DNA of 45,211 nucleotides from Granulosicoccaceae bacterium. GTDB lineage: Bacteria; Pseudomonadota; Gammaproteobacteria; Granulosicoccales; Granulosicoccaceae. The stretch covers positions 1 through 45,211 of the forward strand of contig JAHDCO010000031.1 in the NCBI GenBank assembly GCA_020629835.1, written 5' to 3'. The position numbers were made by a program, and so were the translations under genes. The notes below the pieces were generated by a model. That model searched no databases, was not told the DNA's origin, and worked only from the letters and a program-made list of their open reading frames with translations. This document shows, in pieces, positions 16,558-25,573 of this stretch (within the stretch, counting starts at the first letter, position 1; the number at the start of each line of letters is the position of its first letter).

Positions 16558-16585
16558 CCGGCATACACGCCTGTGTGTATGCCGG
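16558..16585 (-). terminator. strong hairpin between uxs and rmlA
   Basis: CCGGCATACAC (16558-16568) and GTGTATGCCGG (16575-16585) form a perfect 11-bp stem with a 6-base loop, just after the uxs stop. There is no T-tract on the minus side, so it may be a processing or partial termination site that sets the ratio of the two transcripts. Confidence 0.5.
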
Positions 16586-16598
16586 ATATATCAGGATA

Positions 16599-17591
16599 TT
16601 ACGCGGCGCCGCGAGCGGTTACTTCGCCTGCTTTCAACAACTGGTCAAAGTATGCAATGGTCTTTGTTAAACCCTGTTCCAAGTCAACCTGAGGTTCCCA
16701 ACCTAATTGCTCTTTGGCTTTTGTGATGTCTGGACGACGCTGTGTCGGATCATCGCTGGGTAATTCATGGAATTCCAACTTCGACGACGAATTCGTCATG
16801 GCGATAACTTTTTCAGCCAGCTCTAGAATCGTGAATTCACCCGGGTTACCAATGTTGATAGGCCCGGTGATGCTGTCATCTGAATTCATTAATCGAACAA
16901 ACGCTTCGATCAGGTCACTGCAATAACAGAAAGAGCGAGTTTGATCGCCTTTGCCATAAATCGAGATGTTCTGCCCTGTCAATGCCTGGACGATAAAGTT
17001 CGAAACCACACGGCCATCATTCGGGTGCATACGAGGGCCGTAGGTGTTAAAGATCCGGCCAACCTTTATGCGCAGCTTATGCTGGCGGTGGTAGTCAAAG
17101 AATAGCGTTTCCGCACAGCGTTTACCTTCGTCATAGCAACTTCTAAAACCTATCGGGTTTACGTGACCCCAATAGTCTTCCTGCTGTGGATGCACCTTCG
17201 GGTCACCGTAAACCTCACTGGTGGAGGCCTGGAAGATCTTAGCGCCTGTGCGCTTTGCCAAACCCAGCATGTTGATCGCACCGTGTACCGACGTTTTTGT
17301 CGTTTGCACCGGATCGTGCTGATAGTGAATCGGGGATGCAGGGCACGCCAGGTTATATATTTCATCTATTTCCAAATAGACTGGAAACGTAACATCATGG
17401 CGCATCAATTCAAAATTCGGGTTATCCATTAAGTGCTGGATATTTTGCTTACTCCCCGTGAAGTAGTTATCCATGCAAATGATGTCGTGGCCCTCACCCA
17501 ACAAGCGTTCGCTCAGATGGGAGCCTAGAAAACCGGCGCCGCCGGTGATTAGGATTCTTTTACGTTCAATGTTGACGTTGCTTGTGTTCAT
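16599..17591 (-). CDS. uxs: UDP-glucuronate decarboxylase (UDP-xylose synthase)
   Basis: A 330-residue extended short-chain dehydrogenase that converts UDP-glucuronate to UDP-xylose. The NAD loop is [12 protein letters not shown] (15-26); Asp41 in CMDNYFTG binds the ribose. The signature [20 protein letters not shown] (81-100) and catalytic residues in STSEVYGDP and SCYDEGKR (Tyr153, Lys157) are those of Uxs enzymes. [21 protein letters not shown] is also diagnostic. I chose the ATG at 17591; the open frame to 17633 adds 14 residues without family similarity. It supplies a pentose donor, most likely for the capsule. UDP-glucose dehydrogenase, needed to make the substrate, is not in the window. 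Confidence 0.92.
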   Translation of the reverse strand: MNTSNVNIERKRILITGGAGFLGSHLSERLLGEGHDIICMDNYFTGSKQNIQHLMDNPNFELMRHDVTFPVYLEIDEIYNLACPASPIHYQHDPVQTTKTSVHGAINMLGLAKRTGAKIFQASTSEVYGDPKVHPQQEDYWGHVNPIGFRSCYDEGKRCAETLFFDYHRQHKLRIKVGRIFNTYGPRMHPNDGRVVSNFIVQALTGQNISIYGKGDQTRSFCYCSDLIEAFVRLMNSDDSITGPINIGNPGEFTILELAEKVIAMTNSSSKLEFHELPSDDPTQRRPDITKAKEQLGWEPQVDLEQGLTKTIAYFDQLLKAGEVTARGAA

Positions 17592-17884
17592 CAGGCCGGA
17601 GGCTCTCGTCGCAAGGTTTGATAATGAGTACAAAAACTATAGTCGGTGATTCGTCGCCCGCTGATGGTTTATCGCCAACCAAAGAATTTCACACTCTGAG
17701 TTCGCAAGGACTACGCCACACTACGCATTGCGGCCAAGAGTTGACGGGGTTCAGTTACACGAACGAGACTCTGCGCACCCCGAGCACTCCATCACACTTA
17801 CTACCCCACATTTCATGACCCGTTAAGTGTCATTTTATTGCCGCCTACGGCATACTCGAACGACTCTCAACTGCGCATGACATT
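17592..17884. other. intergenic region between uxs and the divergent hydrolase gene
   Basis: These 293 bases must hold promoters for uxs (minus) and the hydrolase (plus). I see no pair of -35/-10 boxes good enough to call. A 64-codon open frame (17624-17818) with a weak AAGG upstream has no recognisable similarity. Confidence 0.5.
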
Positions 17885-20800
17885 ATGGCTTATCGTCGAT
17901 ACTTTCGGCTTGCTCTGACCGCCTGGGTGGCGCTGATCGGCTGCCAAATCGGGCCCGTGGCTGCGGCTACCGTATCTGGTGACCTGGTTAAGTGGCATCC
18001 GATCACGCTGGATTTTGACGGTCCATCCAGCTCAGAAACCGCAGTCACACCCAATCCATTTTTGGACTATCGATTGGATGTCGTATTCACGGCACCCAGT
18101 GGCGCCAAAACGCGTGTCCCTGGATTTTTCGACGGTGATGGCCAGGGCAATGGCTCAGGTAACGTTTGGCGAGCCCGCTTTTCAGCCAACGAGGTGGGCG
18201 AATGGCAATATTCTGCAACCCTGCGTCAGGGTACCAACGTCGCGATCCAATTAAACCAAGATGCGGGTCAGGCCATTGACTTGCCAGGAAACACGGGTCA
18301 ATTCACGGTGAGTGAGCGAAACGCAGAAGCACCCGGGTTCCTATCCAAAGGACGGTTAAATTATGTCAATAACCATTATTTGAAGTTCGATGATGGTCCC
18401 TATTGGATAAAAGGTGGCACAGATAGCCCCGAAAACCTGCTCGGCTTTGAAGGCATTGACGGAACGGTAAGTCATGGCGGCATCAATCCAAACTTTCTGC
18501 ACGACTACGCGCAACACACTCAAGACTGGAATAGCGAAGACCCACTGTTCGAAAATTCTCAAAACGGCGAAGACAGTCGCGGACTCATTGGCGCTCTGAA
18601 TTATCTGGCGTCGGTGGGTGTTAACTCAGTATATTTTCTCCCCATGAATTTGGGTGGAGACGGTCAAGACAGCTACCCGTTTGTCGGTGCAAGCAACAAC
18701 GCTTTTGATAAGACGCACTACGACATAAGTAAGCTGCATCAATGGACAAGCGTCTTTAATCACGCTCAACAAAAAGGACTGTTCCTGCACTTTGTCTTGA
18801 CAGAAACCGAGCCAGACAACGAACGGTGGCTAGACAACGGTGCAATGGGAAACGAACGCAAACTGTTTTTTCGTGAGCTTGTTGCGCGCTTTGGTTACTT
18901 GCTGGCCGCTAAATGGAACCTGGGAGAAGAAAATGATTTTCCTGTGAGCGAGTTACGTCAGCACGCCAGCTATTTAAACTCGATTGATTGGTCCAAAAAA
19001 CCAGTCACGGTGCACACCCAAATCAATGACTTCCGCGACTATGTGCAAATAGTCGGAGACCCGCTTTTCACAGCAACATCCATTCAATACGACTGGCAGT
19101 TTGCAGGCGAATTCGTAGAACGCTGGCGCGAAGAATCCACCGCCGCAGGCGTACCCTGGGTATTGGATATGGATGAGAACACCGGCGGTGTTTCACCTAC
19201 TAACGCATCAATCCGCCGTAAACAGATTCTGTACGATGTGTATTTCAGCGGCGGTCAAATCGAATGGTATTTCGGGTATCACCCGTTGCCTCTGGGCGGT
19301 GATGTTACCGCGGGGAATTTTCGGTTACGCGAATCGATTTGGCAGTACACGACCTACGCACGCCAGTTTATGGAGAACGAACTGCCGTTTTGGATGATGG
19401 AACCTGCGGATAACTTAATCAGCGGTGAACACGGTTTGTATGGCGGTGCTGAAGTGTTTGCTAAGGCAGGCGATATTTACGCAATTTATCTACCTCAAGC
19501 CTCACAAAACGCTACTTTGGATTTAAGGTCGACGTCTGGAAATTTCACGCTGCGCTGGTACAGCCCGCGAACGGGAAAGTTCGAGGGTTCTTCGACTGGA
19601 TTAAATGGCGGCAGCCTTCAATCGTTAGATTCACCACCATCCAATAACAATGATGATTGGGTAGCGCTGGTAAAACGCGATGGGTACACATTTGAAGTAC
19701 CTGCGGCCGAACCTGCACCCGCACCTTCGGCCGTCCCCCCACAAGCCCAGGAACCAGACGGTGAGCCACAGCCAACAACAGAGCCAGTTTCGCCCGATGA
19801 TCCAACGTCGGCTGATGAGCCAACGGTCTCACCGAATCCAACATCTGCGCTGCCGAGCTTCTTGCCGTTCAAGGCTCCCGAGGCCATTCCAGGCACCACC
19901 ATTAGTTTTTCTGTCGTAGCGATTGATATGGACGGCGTTGCTCCGGTAGTCACCGTTGAACAAGACCTTCCTCAGGGTGTGCAAATGGTTGGTTTAGGTG
20001 GCGGTGAACTCAGATTTATCTGGGACATCCCAAGCGATCAAACTGAGCCACTAAATCTGGTTGTCGTGGCCCGGGATGCCATCACCGAAGGGGCCAACAT
20101 CAGCACCAATATTACGGTGCCTGTCACTTCCATCGTGACAAATGCAACGACACCCGCGCTGACGCCGGAGCCTGCACCCGAACCCACGCCAGAACCTGCA
20201 GCCGAACCTGCAACCGAACCTGCAGCCGCACCTGACCCAGCGGCAGCACCTGTGGCTACGTCTAGAGAAAACCACCTTCCGCTGCTGGTATCGCTTGATG
20301 ATCGCACCGTGATGGTTGGTGAACGATTAGCAATTCCGGTGGTTGCAGTCGACCCGGACGGGTTTGTGCCAGCGGTGTGGTCCAACGACTTACCGGTCGG
20401 CGCAGCTTTAGATGATGCCGGCAACGGTACGCGCACGCTTAATTGGATACCAGAGCCCAATCAGTTGGGTGTGCATGTCATCACTATGGAGGTTCAGGAC
20501 GCTGTCGAAAGCTCAGTCAAAATTACGCGCGAATGGCGTTTAACAGTGATTGATCAAACGGTGGATACGGCTCCACTGTTCTCACAACCCGGTGCTTCGG
20601 TGGTCACAAACTCACCGCCAATCTTCAGGGCCATACCGAAGCAAACGGTGGCTGTCGGCGAACTGTTAGCCTTGCAGATTAAACCAATCGACCCAGAGGG
20701 AATTGCGCCCCACCTACAGTTGGTGACGGCGCTACCCGGTGCTGAATTTAACGACTTGGGTAACGGTGGACGAGAGTTACGCTGGACACCCACCGAGAAT

Positions 20801-20899
20801 GATGTTGGCTTAACCACACTACAATTCATTGCTACCGATAGTTTGAACAGCGAGATCAGTTCATCACTAACGGTAGATGTGCAAGTGGTAGCGCAGTAA
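17885..20899 (+). CDS. exported DUF5060-type glycoside hydrolase with cadherin-like repeats
   Basis: A 1004-residue exported protein. Residues 1-28 are a signal sequence that fits both type II cleavage (LIGC, Cys20) and type I cleavage (PVAAA). Residues about 32-142 look like a DUF5060 beta-sandwich (LDVVFTAPSG, FFDGDG, GEWQYSATL, TGQFTVSE). Residues about 150-560 look like a TIM-barrel of the putative glycoside hydrolases that follow DUF5060 (YLKFDDGPYWIKGGTDSPEN), with WNLGEEND (345-352) as the likely acid/base region. Pro/Glu-rich linkers (about 606-655 and 758-790) separate three Ig/cadherin-like modules with the phrase VAxDxDGxxP (678, 820, 935). It may trim or release the capsule at the surface. 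The substrate is unknown. Confidence 0.75.
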   Translation: MAYRRYFRLALTAWVALIGCQIGPVAAATVSGDLVKWHPITLDFDGPSSSETAVTPNPFLDYRLDVVFTAPSGAKTRVPGFFDGDGQGNGSGNVWRARFSANEVGEWQYSATLRQGTNVAIQLNQDAGQAIDLPGNTGQFTVSERNAEAPGFLSKGRLNYVNNHYLKFDDGPYWIKGGTDSPENLLGFEGIDGTVSHGGINPNFLHDYAQHTQDWNSEDPLFENSQNGEDSRGLIGALNYLASVGVNSVYFLPMNLGGDGQDSYPFVGASNNAFDKTHYDISKLHQWTSVFNHAQQKGLFLHFVLTETEPDNERWLDNGAMGNERKLFFRELVARFGYLLAAKWNLGEENDFPVSELRQHASYLNSIDWSKKPVTVHTQINDFRDYVQIVGDPLFTATSIQYDWQFAGEFVERWREESTAAGVPWVLDMDENTGGVSPTNASIRRKQILYDVYFSGGQIEWYFGYHPLPLGGDVTAGNFRLRESIWQYTTYARQFMENELPFWMMEPADNLISGEHGLYGGAEVFAKAGDIYAIYLPQASQNATLDLRSTSGNFTLRWYSPRTGKFEGSSTGLNGGSLQSLDSPPSNNNDDWVALVKRDGYTFEVPAAEPAPAPSAVPPQAQEPDGEPQPTTEPVSPDDPTSADEPTVSPNPTSALPSFLPFKAPEAIPGTTISFSVVAIDMDGVAPVVTVEQDLPQGVQMVGLGGGELRFIWDIPSDQTEPLNLVVVARDAITEGANISTNITVPVTSIVTNATTPALTPEPAPEPTPEPAAEPATEPAAAPDPAAAPVATSRENHLPLLVSLDDRTVMVGERLAIPVVAVDPDGFVPAVWSNDLPVGAALDDAGNGTRTLNWIPEPNQLGVHVITMEVQDAVESSVKITREWRLTVIDQTVDTAPLFSQPGASVVTNSPPIFRAIPKQTVAVGELLALQIKPIDPEGIAPHLQLVTALPGAEFNDLGNGGRELRWTPTENDVGLTTLQFIATDSLNSEISSSLTVDVQVVAQ

Positions 20900-20915
20900 C
20901 CAATTGCCGAAAACC

Positions 20916-20946
20916 GACCGGTTGCAGCTTAGGCTGCAATCCGGTC
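20916..20946. terminator. hairpin between convergent genes, stop codon in the loop
   Basis: GACCGG-TTGCAGC (20916-20928) pairs with GCTGCAA-T-CCGGTC (20933-20946), a 13-bp stem with one bulged T and a 4-base loop. The TAA stop of the 1544-residue minus-strand gene (20929-20931) lies in the loop. There is no T-tract on either side. Confidence 0.5.
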
Positions 20947-23900
20947 AGTATCTTCTGAAGGCTGATCTAAGCCAAACTGTTCTCGAAGCTCTATGACGTA
21001 AGCATCCAGCGATGCTTGTATCTCTTTACGTTCCGCGAACTCTGGGCTGAGCTCACTGAGCACCACCTGGTGCATGGCCTGGATTTCATCCAAATGTTTT
21101 TGATGGTCCAGTGCATGAGTGACACTCTCCGCATGGCGACGATGTGTGTTCAACGATCGCTTTATGTAAGAGACATCACGACCGATGGTCAACAACGCTT
21201 GTAGATATAGGCGCCAGTCACCTACCAGTTTATAGGATGTCAGCTCATCACCCAGAGCGTTGAGTGCATCGTCTAAGTCGCGTCGATTCCAAACCACAGA
21301 GCTAACGTTCATTATGACGTTCTTAACCGCCATGGCGCGGGCTACAAATTCATCACCTGGTAACGTAAAGCTGCGACTAAACAATGACGCATCAACAGTA
21401 TCGTAATAATAGGAATAGCTTGGCGCTAATACCTTGTCATTAGTATCGATCTGCACGGAGTCGGTGAAGCTAAGCGCGGTGTTTTGATTGTGCTGAGCCA
21501 CGCTGGCAAGTAAAAAGTTAGGATCCGCCCAATCGTCAGCTTCAGCGATCCATACCAAATCGCCTCGCACCATGGACAACCCCTTTTTCCACTGTTTGAA
21601 CGTGTTTCCACTGTTGATGCCATTCGGTGTAAAACGGATTCTTCGGTTGGCCATGTCGGCTACCTCTTCAATGCGTTCTACGCTGTTATCGGTGGAGCAG
21701 TCGTCCAATACAATGGTTTCAAAGATCGGATACGTCTGATCAAACACTGACATCAACCGTGAAGACATGTACTGTTCGTAGTTGTAGTTCGGCACCACAA
21801 CGGAGACTTTCTTCAACGCTGGTTGTACCCACTGCAATAACTCAAAACAGTAATCATCAAACCGGCAAGATTCCTCTACGTAGTTGGCCCGCTGCTGTTT
21901 CATTTCCGCAGAATCCTGAAACAGCGCTTCGTGTATCTTCTGAAGCGTCTCGGTCGGTCGGTTCTTTGGAATGCAATAGCCGTATTCACCCACCAACGAA
22001 TCAAAGCCTGTTGTACCTTCATGCAGTACAACCGGCACACCAATGTCCATCGCTTCCAACACGACGGTTGGATACGGATCTTCGCGTGACGACAAGTACA
22101 AGGCATCGCTTGCTGAATAGTAAGCGGGCACATCATCGGTGTAATCCACCAGATGCAAGCGCTCCATCAGTTCATCGCTGAGATCGGCTGTTAACCACAA
22201 GTCGATATCGACAGCTCTTCCACCTACCCAGACAAAATGCACGTCATCACGTTCGGCAATCATCTGCTTAGCGGTTTGTAGGAATAAGTCAAAGCCCTTG
22301 CGCAAATCGGCATAACCAACATTCAGAACCAGCTTGTGATGATCATCTACACCCAACGCTGCACGGACCTTGGCACGCGCTTCTACATTGAATTCAACTG
22401 ACTTGTATGTACCCTGCGGACGAATATGGTGAACCGCGGTACCCATGGTGGCAAATTGATCAAACCCCGCTTCCACCATCTCTGCTGGGAACACCACATG
22501 GTCTGCACAGCGTGCAATGTCCTTAACGTTGTCTTCCAGACCGTATTCAGTTATCAGATTTGGCAATTCGTGAATCAACGATACTACCGATACCCCAAGA
22601 TCTTTCAACGCAGGCACCAAGTCACCGGTAACCGTTGTGTTACAAATCGCTGTAGCAATATTGTGTTCTTTGACAAGGTTAGCCAACGCCTGGTCGCCCA
22701 GACCCTCTAATACCGTGGTAGGCGCTAACCTGCCGTACTCGTGCACCATCGGTCCACCTTTTTTGAGTACGATCACGACCTTCATACCGAACTGCTTACG
22801 GCACGTTTCAGCGATACTCTTTAAGAGCATCTGAGCGCCGTGGCGATGACCATCATGGCCCACAAGTAAGATGGTTTGTCGTTTCTCATCCGACACCAAA
22901 CCATGAACTGCACGCTGAGTGGCATTGAGATACGCATGACCGTAATGCACATCCGGCTCTAAGTACGCACCTTCTGCCCATTCATTCCAGGCATTGATGA
23001 ACACTAACGATTCGCCCTGGAACGGGTTTTCCTGAGAAAACTGCATGGCTCCTCGAAGCCAACGTTCATACTTCTCTGGGGTAGATCCATGCAGGGTCAG
23101 GCCTCGCCCTTCCCGTCGTGCGTCATTATCCCAGTGAGGGGAAACTGTTTTAATCAATGGGAAACTTGGTGTCGGCTCATTTAACGAAGAGTCGATCACT
23201 GCAGAATAATCTCGAGCGTTACCCACGTAGTTCGGGTCAATGATGTTTAACTTTGCGTTCATGTCCGGCACGTCTGCACACAGCTTGTGTGGCGGAAATT
23301 CCACGGCACCGTCCAGGCTGTATTCGGTCGGATTCTCATCACCAAAGCCCTGTACCATCAGCACCCAGGGTTCGACACCACACGCCGCTTCCCATTTGCG
23401 CTTCCAACGCGCAATGGTCTCTTCAGCATTGGGTAACAAACCCGGTCGATACAAGATAAACAACGGACGACCGTCTACGCGCGTGTAGCGCGGATGGTTG
23501 AAGTAACGGGCGGTATCGGCAATGAAAGCGTCTTCGTCCTCATCGCGATAGTCTTGCTGGATCAGTACCTGTCCTGCAAAACCATCCCATGTACGTGTCC
23601 AATTTTCATTTGCCCACATAATGCAGAAGTCTTGATCGATATCAGCGTCTGCGAACAGATCCAATGGCTTATCCATTAAACGTTCACCATTGAACCAGTA
23701 GTAGTAGAAGCAAAAAGCCTCAATGCCAGCTTGTTTGGCCAACGCACTCTGTGCTTTTAACGTCTCAACATTAGTAAGATCATAAAAACCTAAATCCCGT
23801 GGAATGCGCGGTTGGTAATGATCTTCAAAACGTGGCGTTCCTCGTGACACATTGCGCCACTCGGTAAATCCCTTACCCCACCATTCGTCGTTACGATCAA

Positions 23901-25563
23901 ACGCATAAAACTGCGGGAGAAAGAAGGCAATCGCCCGGACCTTTGCGGGTAGAAGTGATGCATCAATTCGACTTTTATCTTCAAACAGCGGCCCCGGATT
24001 AGCGAAGCGTTTAATCTGACTGGCCACATCAACTTTCGGTGAGCCGATCGCTCGCGCAGGCTGACCAGGCGTTGTTGGTTGTGCCGTGAACGTGTGGCGA
24101 TTACCACGCAACGTTTGCCAGCTACGCTTTGCACCGAGCTGAACACCGGTGAGTGTCCATTGACACGCACGCTGTACAGCGTGAGCAGTACCCTTAGCGG
24201 CAGCCACTGACCCTCGACTCATACGTTCACCCAAGGAGGTGTTTTGTGAGATGGTGTAGGCGTAGGCATTTTTATGTTCAGCAGCCTTCGCCTCGGCCAT
24301 GGCCAATGTCGGTATGACAGGCGCTACCGTGGAGTAGGTCTCGGTATCCTTATCACCAAAGCTGGCTGCACCGCCTGAATCTAAACGACGACGGCAATGC
24401 GTGACCGGATTGGTTAAATCACCTTCGGACATCTCCTGCTCACGATACTGCTGCGCATTAAATTCAGCCGACGGCTGCCAATCACGCAAGCATCCGATCT
24501 CATAGTAGTGATCCACCATATCGGTGTTTGAAGTAAAAGCCTGGCTGTATCGAGCGGCGTAGTAAATCGGATCCATAATGGCGTTTGGTTTAAGCCGTGA
24601 CGGCCGTCCAACCGCTAAGTAATGCGCAAACGCGTTTGGCACGGTCTCCGGCAAGCGATAGTGCTTTCGGTACCAACTGGGGTCGAAGCGCTCGTTTGGC
24701 ATACAGCCTAAGCCCTCACCCACAGCGACGTAGTGATCAAGCGCGTTCTGTGTGTGAGACAAATGTTGTGGGCAACTTAAGCGGTACCACAATTCATCAA
24801 AACTGCCCACCGCGCGAATAACGTTTCGCGCTTCTGCCACAGTCGGGCTGTCGAACTCAGGCTCACTGGCAAATTGAATACTGTGCGCTTTGAAGCCAGC
24901 AGGATCTCGATAGCCTGCTTGCGCCTCGCGCAACCCGGAGCGGGCAAAATGTTCATACCCTGAACGCAACTTACCCTGATCAATCGCTGCTTGTACATCG
25001 GCGTTGGCGTTTAAGTAACGTTGTTCATCAAAGCTCTCCACAGCAGACGCCGGCAGTACTCGAAACTCATTAGCGCGCTGCGCCACATGCCGGCATAACA
25101 CCAGCATACTTCGCCCAGCGGTAAGCCCGTAGGTACGCTGTTTTTTCGGGTTCACACATTCGCGCATGGCTAGCACACAATCGCGCAAATACTGAGCGTG
25201 CAATACCAACGCAGGCTTATTAGCAGGTTGTACGATCCGCTTTGCATCCGCTGCTTTCAAGCGAAAATGCAACGTGTTTAGATAAGCGGTGGCAAGATAG
25301 AGGTGTTGCCGAGCTATGCGGCGTGCCGGCAAAGGATGGGGTTTGGCTTTTTTGACACGCAAAGCACCTGGCAAGAAGGTGTTTGGGATGGGTAGCTGGG
25401 TAATGGCTGCGCTGATCGCATCCAAATCACCCGCCTCTGCAGCATCAACATCCATCAGGGACAGTAGTTGTTCGATGGCTTGGCTATAAGCATCCAACGC
25501 CTCATAAACAGGCTTAGTCGCTTTCTTTACACGCTTACTATGTATCTTTAAAGATGAGGCCAT
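20929..25563 (-). CDS. giant capsule glycosyltransferase: WbsX, GT4 and GT2 domains
   Basis: A 1544-residue multidomain protein. Residues 1-170 are helical. Residues about 178-390 hold four or five copies of the FDxxWYxxxY...HYxxxG repeat often found at the head of large polysaccharide enzymes (FDEQRYLNANADV, FDELWYRLSC, FDPSWYRKHY, MDPIYYAARY). Residues 541 to about 890 are a WbsX domain (AIAFFLPQFYAFDRNDEWWG, GIEAFCFYYYWFNGE, WANENWTRTWDG, INAWNEWAEGAYLEPD). Residues about 896-1225 are a GT4-like domain (LNVGYADLRKGFDLFL, SSREDPYPTVVLEAMDIGVP). Residues about 1252-1480 are GT2 (VSVVVPNYNYEQYMSSRLMS, LDDCSTDNS, AEADDWADP). It starts 10 bases after kpsD. It probably catalyses several chain-building steps. 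Confidence 0.88.
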   Translation of the reverse strand: MASSLKIHSKRVKKATKPVYEALDAYSQAIEQLLSLMDVDAAEAGDLDAISAAITQLPIPNTFLPGALRVKKAKPHPLPARRIARQHLYLATAYLNTLHFRLKAADAKRIVQPANKPALVLHAQYLRDCVLAMRECVNPKKQRTYGLTAGRSMLVLCRHVAQRANEFRVLPASAVESFDEQRYLNANADVQAAIDQGKLRSGYEHFARSGLREAQAGYRDPAGFKAHSIQFASEPEFDSPTVAEARNVIRAVGSFDELWYRLSCPQHLSHTQNALDHYVAVGEGLGCMPNERFDPSWYRKHYRLPETVPNAFAHYLAVGRPSRLKPNAIMDPIYYAARYSQAFTSNTDMVDHYYEIGCLRDWQPSAEFNAQQYREQEMSEGDLTNPVTHCRRRLDSGGAASFGDKDTETYSTVAPVIPTLAMAEAKAAEHKNAYAYTISQNTSLGERMSRGSVAAAKGTAHAVQRACQWTLTGVQLGAKRSWQTLRGNRHTFTAQPTTPGQPARAIGSPKVDVASQIKRFANPGPLFEDKSRIDASLLPAKVRAIAFFLPQFYAFDRNDEWWGKGFTEWRNVSRGTPRFEDHYQPRIPRDLGFYDLTNVETLKAQSALAKQAGIEAFCFYYYWFNGERLMDKPLDLFADADIDQDFCIMWANENWTRTWDGFAGQVLIQQDYRDEDEDAFIADTARYFNHPRYTRVDGRPLFILYRPGLLPNAEETIARWKRKWEAACGVEPWVLMVQGFGDENPTEYSLDGAVEFPPHKLCADVPDMNAKLNIIDPNYVGNARDYSAVIDSSLNEPTPSFPLIKTVSPHWDNDARREGRGLTLHGSTPEKYERWLRGAMQFSQENPFQGESLVFINAWNEWAEGAYLEPDVHYGHAYLNATQRAVHGLVSDEKRQTILLVGHDGHRHGAQMLLKSIAETCRKQFGMKVVIVLKKGGPMVHEYGRLAPTTVLEGLGDQALANLVKEHNIATAICNTTVTGDLVPALKDLGVSVVSLIHELPNLITEYGLEDNVKDIARCADHVVFPAEMVEAGFDQFATMGTAVHHIRPQGTYKSVEFNVEARAKVRAALGVDDHHKLVLNVGYADLRKGFDLFLQTAKQMIAERDDVHFVWVGGRAVDIDLWLTADLSDELMERLHLVDYTDDVPAYYSASDALYLSSREDPYPTVVLEAMDIGVPVVLHEGTTGFDSLVGEYGYCIPKNRPTETLQKIHEALFQDSAEMKQQRANYVEESCRFDDYCFELLQWVQPALKKVSVVVPNYNYEQYMSSRLMSVFDQTYPIFETIVLDDCSTDNSVERIEEVADMANRRIRFTPNGINSGNTFKQWKKGLSMVRGDLVWIAEADDWADPNFLLASVAQHNQNTALSFTDSVQIDTNDKVLAPSYSYYYDTVDASLFSRSFTLPGDEFVARAMAVKNVIMNVSSVVWNRRDLDDALNALGDELTSYKLVGDWRLYLQALLTIGRDVSYIKRSLNTHRRHAESVTHALDHQKHLDEIQAMHQVVLSELSPEFAERKEIQASLDAYVIELREQFGLDQPSEDTDRIAA

Positions 25564-25573
25564 GAGTCTATTC

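Noticed and set aside
17624-17818. 64-codon open frame between uxs and the hydrolase gene
   Set aside because: Weak ribosome-binding site and Ser/Thr-rich sequence without recognisable features; it cannot be told from chance.
19618-20460. Long antisense open frames with Gly/Ser/Ala repeats
   Set aside because: They are shadows of the Pro/Glu-rich linkers of the hydrolase on the opposite strand.
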